NCBI GenBank assembly: GCA_963924555.1
Contig: OZ004589.1
Location: forward strand, 3,534,001-3,598,000
Direction: 5' to 3'
From: Crambe crambe
Taxonomy: Eukaryota > Porifera > Demospongiae > Poecilosclerida > Crambeidae
DNA length: 64,000 nt
Shown here: piece by piece, positions 1 to 10,667 of the stretch
Numbering within the stretch: position 1 is the stretch's first letter
How the letters are laid out: the number at the start of each line of letters is the position of its first letter
Notes under the pieces: model-generated
What the model was told of the DNA's origin: nothing
The model's database searches: none
What the model saw: only the letters and a program-made list of their open reading frames with translations
Position numbers and translations under genes: made by a program

Positions 1-240
1 GACCAGAGCCCATTTGGATTAGCTAGTGAAAGATTCAGATTTATTTAGTGAATGCATACAGTTTGAATGGAGCACTATCTAGTTTCCACTCAAAATACCC
101 ATGAATATCATTAAAATGGCTATATTATTTGGATTTACTGTAATAGCCTTGCATTGGTGCATAGAAATAGGTTGCCTCTCTTTCACCTTGACAACTGGCA
201 AAGATAATGAGCAGTAATTGTCATTATGTAGCACCATACA
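1..240. other. AT-rich non-coding sequence
   Basis: I see no convincing exon or RNA gene here. The stretch ends where an arm of a palindromic MITE begins. Confidence 0.4.
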
Positions 241-345
241 GAACAAAGATTGATCCCATTTCCATCTTTCTTGTTTCCTTAATTTTTTGAGCAGTGGTCA
301 TCCCTACATCTTTTTTCATTTCACGAAATGCTTTTTCCCTTACTT
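241..345. mobile_element. Solitary arm of a palindromic MITE
   Basis: About 100 bp match, with few mismatches, both arms of the fold-back element at 2292-2577. This copy has one arm only, so it is a truncated or half-deleted element. It ends exactly where the duplicated FGGY intron block (about 349-1199) starts. Confidence 0.7.
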
Positions 346-348
346 GTA

Positions 349-1098
349 TACTGTTGCATCAAGGCAGCTGGCTTGATTCATAACCAGACTAGTGCCTAGG
401 GTTAGTCAGTTGTGGGGTTCAAGAATCATGTGTACAGGGCGGGGCATAAAAATATCTACCACGTTGTAGGTTGAAAGCTAGTAAGTTGGAAAATGACGTG
501 CTATGTTTGAACATGTCGAGTTAAAGGTAAAGGATTATAGCGCAGTCGATTTTGGTATAAAAATTATAGCATTTGAAATGAACTATTTCTGAAATAAGTT
601 GTTTGATGATGATGATGATGATGAACAACCAGATAAAAATGACGATTTTAAAATTCGCTGTAAAATGATACTGCTTTGTCTTCTGCTCTTCATACTTGAG
701 TCCTAGCACATTGAAGGTGTTCTGTCTTCAAGTTAGGAGTTGCTGGCTGTAGGAGGGAAGTATTCTGGAGTTATGAAAGAAAATTAGTCCAATGGGGAAA
801 TCCATGCCATCCCTAGGCCCTACCTAGAGAGTATTTTCATGTATTGAAGTTTGTTTTATTGATGACCCCTTTCCTCATTACTCACCAACATAGGGACAGT
901 TTGAGCAGATTTAAGCAGAGTGGAGGGTTTCAATAAGGTCCCCCTGACGTCCCGACTGGCTCTAATTGCAGGGACATCCTCTTGCCACATGGCAGTAAGT
1001 GACAAGACCGGGAAAATTTGGTTGTGGGTCCTAAGTGGTTTATGATATTGATGATCTTTACCCATGACATGAAGAAAGGGATTGCTACTACACTTAAA

Positions 1099-1147
<49 letters not shown>

Positions 1148-1199
1148 GGTTCCAGGGCTGTTCCTCAGCGAAGGAGGTCAAAGTTCAGTTGGACACCTA
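349..1199 (+). pseudogene. Decayed duplicate of FGGY exons 5-6 with flanking introns
   Basis: This block is collinear with 13330-14299 inside the FGGY gene. Positions 894-994 equal FGGY exon 5 (13900-14000, the GTSSCHMA region) but carry an in-frame TGA at the fourth codon. A (CT)n run follows. Then 1145-1199 equals only the 3' half of exon 6 ([13 protein letters not shown]). The first 57 bp of that exon and its acceptor are missing, as is its donor. The deletion joins the CT run to the exon through a short CTCT microhomology. It cannot encode a kinase. A 200-bp piece (505-704) is inverted relative to the FGGY copy. Confidence 0.85.
1104..1144. repeat. (CT)n microsatellite, about 20 units
   Basis: A pure CT run in the decayed FGGY duplicate. 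It is the counterpart of the longer (CT)n at 14106-14188 that precedes FGGY exon 6. Confidence 0.95.
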
Positions 1200-1230
1200 C
1201 AGTCGTTACGCCACCGGTCATGCGTACATG

Positions 1231-1887
1231 TAGCCTTGTCCCCAGGCTCTCTCGTGCGCACGGAAGGGGGGAGGGGAAGAAAGAGAGCCTGGTACGTGGA
1301 CAGTGATCGTAAATTTTATCACGTGCGACTTCTGCCGCCCGGCGCGTTATCTAATTATGATGTGCGATGATGCTTCGATGTGCTACAATTAGAAATGGAT
1401 TATTCGCTCTATCATCTATCAGGGGAGTCTATCAGGGGAGAAACTACCAGTATAGCGCAGCTCTTGGAAACGTCAAGTTGGTTATACGGTGTTCCATCAC
1501 AAAAGGGAGTATTTTATAACATAGGCTCTTCCCAAAGCCAGTAAGAATATGCTGCTTCCTTCGTAAACGGCTCTGGTTGACAGATGCTGCTCATCCTTCA
1601 AGGAGAGATTGCTAAAACCTAGGCTTTCAAGTCCGTCTTCTTCAAACTAGCATTGCTACTAGCACTAGGAACACTAGACACTCTATGTAGACATTATGAA
1701 TCAATGACATCATTTATATTACGCATTTGTACGTAGCTACGTAGTAGATGAACCGAAGAATTACGGAAGAATACAAAATTCACAAGATTTCTGTGAAAAA
1801 CCTGAGCATGCGCAGTCAGTGTGTACCAGGCTCTCTTTCTTCCCCTCCCCCCTTCCGTGCGCACGCGAGAGTCTGGGGACGAGGCTA
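1231..1887. mobile_element. Non-autonomous DNA transposon with ~60-bp inverted ends, copy 1
   Basis: The left end reads TAGCCTTGTCCCCAGGCTCT and the right end is its near-perfect reverse complement. The inverted repeat continues for about 60 bp through a G-rich stretch. The interior matches 25272-25914 throughout, with shared blocks such as a region around GTTCCATCACAAAAGGGAG, so the two are copies of one family. No transposase is encoded. It lies between two decayed FGGY exon copies. The superfamily is not certain, since clean target duplications are not visible for this copy. Confidence 0.8.
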
Positions 1888-1904
1888 GCGTATAGCGTAC
1901 GTAT

Positions 1905-2075
1905 CATGTATTGAAGTTTGTTTTATTGATGACCCCTTTCCTCACTACTCACCAACATGGGGACAGTTGGAGCAGATTTGAGCAGAGTGGAGGGTTTCAA
2001 TAAGGTCCCCCTGACGTCTTGATTGGCTATAATTGCAGGGACATCTTTTTGCCACATGACAGTAAGTGACCAGAC
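1905..2075 (+). pseudogene. Second decayed copy of FGGY exon 5
   Basis: Positions 1961-2061 match FGGY exon 5 over 101 bp. The acceptor TAG has become TGG, an in-frame TGA replaces the Arg codon after the TS residues, and the final Ala codon has become Thr. The donor GTAAGTG survives. Together with 894-994 and 13900-14000 this is the third copy of exon 5 in the window. Confidence 0.85.
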
Positions 2076-2291
2076 CAGAAAAAATCATATCTAGCAGGCA
2101 GTTGACCTGCCAATCTTTATGGATTAGCAGTGGCAACCAGAGGACTATACAAACAAGGCAGGATGTTGATTTAGTAATGCTGATTAAGTTACAAGAATGT
2201 AATGTCCAATATATCAACAACGTTTATGGCCTATATAATTATTTTGAATGATATAAGGTAGATGTGGGTATTATGAGTATATCTCTACAAG

Positions 2292-2577
2292 TAAGGGGAA
2301 AAGCATTTCGTGAAATGAAAAAGATGTAGGGATGACCACTGCTCAAAAAAGTAAGGAAACAAGAAGGATGGAAATGGAATCAATCTTTGTTCTGTATATC
2401 CAGCCAGCAATCCCTACATATACGTCGGGTAGCTTCAGATTATAGTGTAGTAATGTATTATGTAGGGATTGTTGGCTGGACCAAAGATTGATCCCATTTC
2501 CATCCTTCTTGTTTCCTTACTTTTTTGAGCAGTGGTCATCCCTACATCTTTTTTCATTTCACGAAATGCTTTTTCCC
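2292..2577. mobile_element. Fold-back (palindromic) MITE
   Basis: Left arm about 2296-2420 and right arm about 2459-2577 are near-perfect reverse complements (about 120 bp each) around a loop of about 38 bp. The outer ends carry the AAGCATTTCGTGAAATGAAA motif and its complement. There is no coding sequence. A single arm recurs at 241-345. Confidence 0.85.
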
Positions 2578-3184
2578 TCTGGTCTTTTTTCCCTCTCTTT
2601 TATGGTTTTAGAGTTCATTCTTCTATGTGTATGCAGGGACAGATGAAAGAAGAATAGTTCTCCAATAGCATACCAGCCCAATGATTATCAACAAGTCAAG
2701 GTGTTGTGTTATTGTTGAGCTATACTTGGAGGTCGAAGATGCTGAAATAGAGTCTACCGGTAGATGGATTGGTGAATCTAAATCCCCGACCGGCCAAGTT
2801 GATATCAATGCATGCGTATTATAGAAAAGATGGCTTCCACTAGTCGAGTGCTGTGCTCCGTAGTGTCTCCTTTTTCATCAAGGATCAACCAGTAGAAAAG
2901 ATTGTAGTTGGTAGAATTTGGAGTGGATTTATCCAGAAATCATAGCTGTAGCTTGAGTGGTTCAAGAGATATGGTTGTAAGAAGAATAATAAGAAGAATC
3001 CAGCGATTTACCTACTTGCCGTATTTCTGAAATGGTAAGCTCCCTGGTCCTGAAACTTGGTCTGCACATTGTAGTAGGCTCTTGTAGGCTGGATAATCAT
3101 TCACAGCAGCTTTTGTTAGGTCTAAGTGGGGAAACTAGAATTTCACTTTTGTATTAGTCTATAGGCGGCGCACGCAGCCATCCG
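2578..3184. other. Non-coding interval, no gene recognised
   Basis: Only short open frames without splice support. I see nothing that looks like a conserved protein or a structured RNA. Confidence 0.4.
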
Positions 3185-3401
3185 AGTACTTTTACCTGTA
3201 GCAGTTTCTGTGAACAAACATCAAAACTATGCTGCCTTCAATGATAATCCCTACATCTCTGCCTAAACCAAGCACAAAACTTTTTAATATACTGACATGA
3301 ATTAAAGCAGCTTGGTGGGAAGCAGTTATGTAGGGATTATTATTGAACACATTATAGTTTTGATATTTGTTCACAGAAACTGCTACAGGTAGAAGTACAG
3401 A
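3185..3401. mobile_element. MITE with ~60-bp terminal inverted repeats
   Basis: The left end (GTACTTTTACCTGTAGCAG onward) and the right end are reverse complements over about 60 bp with a few mismatches, including an internal TAATCCCTACAT block. Total length is about 216 bp and it has no coding capacity. Confidence 0.8.
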
Positions 3402-4025
3402 CTAACCCTACATGGCCTTTTTATGAAGCATAATTTTTTTCCCCTTCACTAATTTTAAAATGGCTGACATTATAATGAAAAGTCATTCGATATGACTGAT
3501 TATTTTGGAGGAAAACTGTGTGGATAACAATGGTAAAAGCATGTTGTGTGGTTATGAATGCACAAGTTGATATGAATTTCATTGTCGTATGTGAAAGGAT
3601 CATGAAGTTTAATACAGCCATCAAATAAGATGAATCTGAACGAATCATAAAAATTTTAGATTTAGATGGCGGCTGTTGACGCTGTTCTCAGGAGTGTATC
3701 CACAAAATTTTGAGTGGTCTGGTGTGCTGGTGCATAGAAATTTTTGGATGGCCATACAATCAGTAAAGCTATGCTAATGTGAATTTTGACGATTAAGGTG
3801 TGTGTTTGTTTCATATAAGAGTGGTCCGGTGAAAACCGTACCAACCAGAGTGGTGGATACACCCCTGGTTCAGGAGGAGTTTGAATGGACATATCATCTT
3901 CTGAATTGTTTTCCAGGTGTAAGCAGTTTAGTTGAGCCTGTAGCAAAAATAGAAGAGATACAGAGAGTCTAGTTTGTATTGTTCTAATGAGAGAAGCCAC
4001 GCCCATTCCAGACTGAACCTACATA

Positions 4026-4047
4026 GAGAGTGCTACTGCACTCTCTG
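4026..4047. repeat. Short perfect hairpin
   Basis: GAGAGTGC and GCACTCTC pair around a TACT loop just downstream (in minus-strand terms) of the NHL exon. It could be a transcript hairpin or chance. Confidence 0.35.
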
Positions 4048-4162
4048 ATAAATTCCCTGGTCTTTCATTAGATGAAATTCTGGGATGAAAACTCACAATT
4101 TACTAGCACCACAGCAGTCATCATTAGTGAAGTATTGGCAGTCAACTTAACAAGTTCTACCT

Positions 4163-4185
4163 AGTGTGTGTGTGTGTGTGTGTGT
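4163..4185. repeat. (GT)n microsatellite
   Basis: Pure GT dinucleotide run of about 11 units. Confidence 0.9.
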
Positions 4186-4357
4186 TCACAGAATCTTTGA
4201 GTTGAGCCTCATAAGATGTCCAGACCACAATAGCATAATGGAAGTGTACATGAATGAGTGAATAGATTCTTTCTTGTACTATAAAGGACAATGAGTAATG
4301 TCAGTGAAACTAATGAAAGAACTGTATTACAAAGAGTGCTATTCATAATAATTATTA

Positions 4358-4859
4358 TTAAAATACTTGAATACGATTGTTGAAATAGTCACACACATAC
4401 ACAAAACCATTACTGTCTACTGCTAGTCCACAAGGCCAATTAAACTCTCCTAGGTCTTTCCCTCTCCTACCAAAGGAGGTCAAATATTGACCCTCAGAGG
4501 TGAAAACAGACACATGATAATTATCACTACCCTCACTGACATACACCACATCATCAGTGTCAATAGTGAGACCTGATGGATTGGTCAGTTCCCCCCTGCC
4601 TTGTCCATGCTTCCCAAATGCTCGCAAGAACTGTCCTTCAGCTGTGAAGACTTGGATATGATTATTGTGACGTTCGGCCACATAAATTTTTCCAGCACTG
4701 TCACAGGCTATACCAATCAGATCATTAAACTGTCCTTTTCCATTACCTTTCTTCCCGAACTGGCTAAAAAAAGTGAGGTCAGAGTTCAGTATTTGAACAC
4801 GATGATTATAGCCATCTGCAGCATACAGCTTCTTGTTAAAAGGATTAAATGCAATTTCC
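4358..4859 (-). CDS. Last exon of an NHL-repeat protein (partial gene)
   Basis: The minus-strand frame encodes about 166 residues made of four consecutive NHL-type beta-propeller blades. Signatures are KLYAADGYNHRVQIL, KIYVAERHNNHIQVF, VVYVSEGSDNYHVSVF and FVYVCDYFNNRIQVF, each linked by a GxxGxGxGxF turn. A stop follows directly after the fourth blade, as in TRIM/NHL proteins where the propeller closes the protein. The exon starts at a plausible acceptor (TTGTCCTAG, junction at 4859/4860). Upstream exons encoding the remaining blades and any RING/B-box part are not visible. The neighbouring upstream 1.5 kb is a transposase remnant, so the gene may be interrupted or truncated. NHL propellers bind RNA or proteins; the target here is unknown. 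Confidence 0.7.
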
Positions 4860-4932
4860 CTAGGACAATTGAATTGTAGAGATCATAATGAAAGGTAAAT
4901 CATAATAGCTAGCTATAGTTACTGTGTTCTGG

Positions 4933-6456
4933 CTACCATTTTCCAGCATTTTGTTTGTTTGCAATAATGTTTAGTGATAAACTGTGGGGTCGTTTCTTCT
5001 CTACTTGGTTTTTTCTTCTTATAGGTAGTATGTACCTTTGGTTCTTTTGGTTGGTGATAGGCACATAGCTTTTCATTCTAGGCCTTCCTGCTTGAACAGG
5101 TCCTTTCCCTTTGGATCCATACTTTCGTCTGCCACTTGCAGTTGCCTGCACACCAATCCTTTTCCCCCATCTTCTATTACCTGTGGTAAGAGTTGTTGCT
5201 CTTCTTGATTCAGATCCAAAACTGTGAAGTGCTGATGCCAAATGGGCATTTGATTGAAGTGATGAAAGTTTCTGAAATCGTCCAACAAACTTCTCAATAC
5301 CAGGTATTAGTTGTGGATCATTAAAATCTGTGTTCAATTTCTGTTTTAATGTTGCAGCAATGTTGTCTATTTTTCGAACTAAGTCTGCTTTTTTTTTCTT
5401 CATTATTGATCTCTACTCCTTTTTCTGTGTCATCAAGTGCCCCTGCCCTGATAATATCCCAACAACTACCTGTAAAATCTCCTCCTGAATCCTTAATAGT
5501 TTTGGTGGTGTTGCTGGTTATTTCCCTTGTTTCATGGAGGGAACAGTAAAATTCAGGGTCTTTCCTCACACTTTCTCCCATTGCCAAATAAGCAATTTCT
5601 TGCCTCTGTGCAGGGTGTATGGTAGGAATGAAGTTTAGTGATTGAGTATGACAATGATACACAATTGCGGCCTGATGGCTGCATGGGGATCCATTTTTTC
5701 CTTTCTCACATGAACATGTCCCTATTTCCATATCAACGATGTACTTAATAGTTGAATCCCTAGTGCTTTTAACATGATAAATTTTTTTTTCTGCACTGAC
5801 TATTGATATTGATGATTTATCCACCATTTCTGCAAGCAAGCCTTTAAATTTTCTTGATATGTAATAGTCAAACCTGTTATGGGCAATATTGAGGAGCTTC
5901 CTTTTCATATAGTTCTCCAGAGCATCTGTTACAAACTGAAACATTTGGACTAAATTATATGCTTTTATACGCCCAAAAATCAGGTCTTTGATTATTCTTA
6001 TTCCTGCCTCTGCTATATTGTTAGTATTATTTCCTCTAGTTGGTATACTATTTCTGTAACATATAGCCCACTCTTGGCGCTTATGCCATAGGTCTGCCAT
6101 ATGGTTTTTAAAGTTTTGTGGCACTGTGTTGTCTTCACTGAATCTTGAGTATATTTCAGCTAGTTCTTTTTCGGTCTTGCTATAAACCATCTCTTTTACC
6201 TTGCCAATTAATTTAGCACGGTCTTCATGTTTGATTTTGTTCTTGCTATCAAACAACCAGGTCCACCGGCGCTGTAAAAAGTGAAAAGTACACAACAATA
6301 GCTTTGCTTTAGGCCATACTTCAGAAAGCGCCTCCCTTTCTGTACCAGAGTCATCTGTCATAATTAGTCTTGGTCCATCTTTGTTACCACAACATTCACC
6401 ACATTCTTGTCTACCGTCACTCTTCCTGTAGTTTCCTCGTCTCCGTTTTCACTCAT
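4933..6456 (-). pseudogene. MULE-type transposase remnant with SWIM zinc finger
   Basis: The long frame (6361-5321) contains the second half of a MULE transposase core. It has an MTDDSGTEREAL...WPKAKLLLCTFHFLQRRW block (the DDE-neighbouring region), then a SWIM finger of the CxCx(n)CxH type (CSCEKGKNGSPCSH). The catalytic part upstream of TDDS is missing. Reading upstream hits a TGA, and an ATG at 6456 (MSENGDEETT) is out of frame. At about 5390-5400 a run of nine A residues marks a frame change: the frame KKADLVRKIDNIAATLKQKL continues to 4933 with a basic C-terminal tail. So there is one frameshift plus a 5' deletion. This is a dead or mis-assembled copy. It sits immediately upstream of the NHL exon. 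Confidence 0.75.
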
Positions 6457-6827
6457 GTTCGATGAAATGCCATGAAAGGGGAAATGTCTGCACTCAACGA
6501 AGATTCCTTTTGCTGGCTATAGCTTGTGTAGTTGTTGGTACTTCTGGACTTTTAATTTTTGCTCTTCTGAACTGAGCATGCGCATGGTGTGCTCTATTTG
6601 AAAATTAGGTGTGATTTTCAGTGTGATATTAATTTTAGCGGCTATTAAATTATGGTGTTTGTTATTCTTCGAATGAGGTGTGGAGCTACTATTTTTTAAC
6701 TTCAGCTTTTTAGTTTTTATGACTTTTTAAGTTAAACTTCAGCTTTTTACTTGTTTGCTTTTTTCATGGTATAAGATTGTGTATAAATAGTTGCCATGGA
6801 AACCAATAAAAAATAAAAGCCTCCTAT

Positions 6828-7034
6828 TTTTTGGATGATAAATAAGTAATTAATAATTATTTGATGTGGCCTAATTGGTGATAAAGGCAGGCCATATATA
6901 TTTTTGGATGATAAACAAGTAATTGTGGCCTAATTGGTGATAAAGGGCCTCATATATTTTTGGATGATAAACAAGTAATTAATAATTATTTGATGTGGCC
7001 TAATTGGTGATAAAGGCAGGCCTCATATATTTTT
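6828..7034. repeat. Tandem repeat, three units of ~55-75 bp
   Basis: Units share TTTTTGGATGATAAACAAG and GTGGCCTAATTGGTGATAAA; the middle unit lacks an internal TAATAATTATTTGAT segment. It lies in an AT-rich gap between the transposase remnant and the USP gene. Confidence 0.85.
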
Positions 7035-7642
7035 AGACAACCAATCCACCACCTACTAGCTAATAGCATACCAGCAAAGTCCAGTGACATCCACCATCAT
7101 TTATGGGGAAAAGGAGGAGATCTTGTTTTTCTAGCTCGACCTTCAGATTTTTTTATTGTATAATTACATGTACATACCATGCTTTTATTCTGTATACCTT
7201 TGTATGCCATTTTGCCACACCTTTGACACCCTTCTGCAGAAATGCTGGAAGAAAGTGGGAATTGAACGCCACTATGGATTTTTCTTCCTGGTAAAAATTT
7301 CTGTCATTGATTTTGTTAGTGTGAACTATTATTCCATACCTTGGAAGCTTCTGCTATCACTAGTCTGGCATACTTATATATGATCTGAATGGAAAATGGC
7401 AGCATCATATTAACTACTGAAATAATGAATAAAGGAAACCTAAAACTCTTGTCATCCCAACATTAATTTTGGTGTATAAGTGATGTCTGAATGAATGACA
7501 TGTCTTACTGTTTAATAGCTACATACCTCATCTGTCAACCAATTATTTTGGCCTGCTATTGAATAGCACATGTTCAACGACAGAGGTGCTGAAGTTGTAG
7601 ACACTTTGTGCATAGAAAATTTGTTAAGTGTCAGTCTTTTGT

Positions 7643-9221
7643 TTAGTGGTTCTTACAGTTTGAAGCCTCATAAAATATCATGTATGGATCTTGCTGTAAT
7701 ACAGTCGCCACACTGACTGGAATCACCTGGATGAGATATATAAATATGTACACAATATCCCTACAATAGATTCACCCGTATACCTTTGTATCATCTGCAT
7801 ATGCCCAATGTGCAGCATTTTTTGGTGATTTTAAAAATGCTGTATAATGTCCACAATCTCTGTAGAGCTGTGCATGGTTTATCACACTGCTTAGTGTGTA
7901 CATCAACCGCTTGCCATCAACTTCACAAGAAATACTTGAATTCTTTTGGTGGACATGTACGTAGTGCATGTGCTTTTTATGACAACAATATATATGTACT
8001 TATTATAACTAACCTGAATCTGTACTCTGCTTCCCACACTGCCATAACCATAATTAAAATAGAAATTGATTAGCCTTACCCAGTCCCATGTTTCCATACA
8101 CACAAACATAGAACCTGAGGTATCTTTTTCAGACACCTACTTTTACACTTGGTAGTGTCCTTATTGCATCTGTAATAAATGTACATGTGTACTAGTAATG
8201 TGAAAACTAGCATCAGAGGAGGTTAGATCAAATTTGATGGTCACAATAACTATGTCCAACTAATTACGATACTTTAGCCACCAAGGTCATGCATACATGC
8301 ACCAAATTTGCATGTCATGCGGCTTACTCCAACCTCCTCTGAGATGTGCCTATACCTTGTACAATGACTGGTTACTTCCTCATTTCTAAAATAAGAGTCC
8401 AACAGATCCTGGCATGTTAAAGCATCAGTTCCCTACATCATTTTCTATCAATGCTTCCGTGGAATGTGAAATTTTCTCATACCACTGTTTTAGTGTATAG
8501 TACCCTCTCCTTGCTGATGTGGGTGGATGATGTTAGACCACAATCCATACAAGTCACTAAAATGAGTATTCTGTGCATGATGGTGTTATAGCTAAGTTTA
8601 GGGAGGACGCACCAGTTTCAGCATATTCCATACTAAGCTGGTTAGAGAGAGCATTCCCAACACTAGATGATATCACTTATTGTTAAAGGATTTGGTAATG
8701 AGCTGAGAATCTTACCCTTCAGGTAACTTTTGAAGTAATTTGTCCACAAGTTGCACATAAAACTCGTTAGCATCTTCCTGACAGCCATACTGCATGTTTG
8801 GAGAGAAATCAAAAAAAGGTAAACTCTTTGTTAATTATTGTGTTTCTATAATTCTATTGTTACCCTTTAGATTGTCCAACAGTGGTGAGACGTCAAGAAT
8901 ACTATGCTGGTTGCTGTATTTGTATGCTTTAAATAGAGAACTGATCTCATGAACAAGACCTGGCAACCCTGTATATCTTTTTTTAATGTGCATAGTATGA
9001 ATTTTTTAAAGACACATACCTTCATTGTTATAACTGTCAACTTGGTCTACCAAGGTTCTGTAGACTGGGATATTCAACATGCACTGTACAGTACTATTGG
9101 CATAGCAATAATTTCTCCTGTTTACAAAACCTGGTGGTAGTAGGTGCCAGTCAATTTTAAATTGCTTTGCTGAGGATCTCTTCTGAGGCTTGGTTAAGCT
9201 TAGTGAAAGAGATTTAGCCAT
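7643..9221 (-). CDS. Ubiquitin-specific protease (USP, peptidase C19)
   Basis: A compact nine-exon gene of about 300 residues: 9221-9020, 8968-8864, 8789-8716, 8570-8483, 8432-8356, 8169-8080, 8038-8014 (25-nt microexon), 7942-7784 and 7726-7643. The Cys box is NYCYANSTVQCML with the catalytic Cys, followed by GCQEDANEF. The zinc ribbon is present as two CxxC pairs (CMDCG, and CTRC formed across exons 5/6) plus KCKSRC. The His box is GHYTAF, then WAYADD and a terminal DPYMIFYEA. These are the usual USP hallmarks, so an active deubiquitinase is expected; the substrate is unknown. There is almost no extra domain, so it is a minimal catalytic core. The exon 2/3 junction is off by one nucleotide with canonical sites (exon 2 ends AAGG before GTAACA). 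All other junctions keep phase. Confidence 0.85.
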
Positions 9222-10460
9222 GGCTTGAGCTTTCCCGCCCTAGACATATGGCTCTAGCGCGTGCTAATGCTGGAGGTCAAAGGTGGATGTATCTCTGAGA
9301 AATTTTCTAAGTCAAAACCGCGTCCAAAAAAAAAATTCGCCCGGCGCGGCCGAGACCATGTACCATTTAGAAACCCGAGGGCCCTGGGCTGTAGCAGCCC
9401 GAGCGCAGCGAGGGCGCTACTAAGGGCCCCGAGGGTTTGTTACAACATACTAAGGGCCTTTGATCCATGAGGTAAAACTTATGCCAATGATACTATAATA
9501 CACTAGGGCATAGATTTACTGTATGAAATAAATTTTTGCTCAGATTTTCAAGTTTATTCCTACAAATACTACTGTGGTGGTTAATGGGACTGTAATCCCT
9601 CTCACGCTTGATGGAATCAATTGCTGTTGCCCATTTTCTGATCAAAAGGCATGTAAACTTTAGCTACATGGAATAGTAATGTTAGTTTTTGTATTAGCTG
9701 ACATATATTGTCTCTAGCATTTGCAAGTGGTGTTAAAACTGTAATCCCTCTCCCAAGAAATAGATTAACAGTATTGCAACTGTATCAGTTATTTCAGGGA
9801 AAGGATAGAACAGTAAATGGAATGGGTGCATTCGTTTTCTATACAATAGTCATCCTATGGAGATGGCAAGCTTACTATATTTCCCCCCTAATATCCATAG
9901 GGTCCACAGGACAGCTGACTGAGCCGAATTCTTGAGGTGGATGGTGTCAAAATCCAACAGCCAAAAGCTGGAAGTATTGCAATAATGCTGATGAGGGAGA
10001 ACTGAGCAGAAACTGGTGGATAACTTTGGGGCAAAATTATCTAGCTATAATAATAATGAATTTATGTCTAATTTTAATACCAAAAGTCATTCTGGCCTTT
10101 CTTTCAAATCAATCACATAAAATTAATGTATAATGAGCAATGATAGGTACTCATAGTTATAATTACAAGGAAAAAAGTTATGAATAATTAATAATTTCCT
10201 TCCTCAGACACTCCAACTTCAACTTTCTGACTCTTCACTTCTTCAATACCTTCCCCTTAGCTTACTTGTACTATTCTGTGAGCTGTAGGGGCAGAATATC
10301 ACTTTAACTGCCTTGAAAGGAGTGAATATTGATCTCTTTTCATAATTAATGCTGCATGCGCGTGCGCATCTGTCAACGCGCCACGGTTGTGCAGTTCATT
10401 GGGCGTTTCCAATCCCGTAAAACCTCTTATATCTATGCTATAACATACCACCGTGCATAG
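9222..10460. other. Intergenic region with a GC-rich patch
   Basis: Around 9330-9470 a GC-rich segment contains an imperfect inverted repeat (AAACCCGAGGGCCC near 9370 and GGGCCCCGAGGGTTT near 9425), probably a small MITE. The rest shows no supported gene. Confidence 0.45.
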
Positions 10461-10574
10461 ATAGTCGCCTCCAGCACTGCGCCTCGGCACTTCGGTGCCG
10501 AGGCGCAGTGCTGGAGGCGACTATTACTCATTTTTTGCCTCGGCACTTCGGTGCCGAGGCAAAAAATGAGTAAT
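10461..10574. repeat. Two adjacent perfect hairpins with identical TTCG-capped apex
   Basis: Arms 10461-10490 and 10495-10524 are perfect 30-bp complements around a TTCG loop. Arms 10523-10546 and 10551-10574 are perfect 24-bp complements around another TTCG loop. Both share the same top stem GCCTCGGCAC-TTCG-GTGCCGAGGC but have different lower stems. They overlap by two bases. In RNA both loops would be stable cUUCGg tetraloops. Confidence 0.95.
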
Positions 10575-10667
10575 CTAAGGCTATTATTTTATTGTAGAAA
10601 TCTGAGTTATCATTAAATTATAAATTAGAGATAGAAATCAAGCCAGTGACTCATAAATTCATACCTT

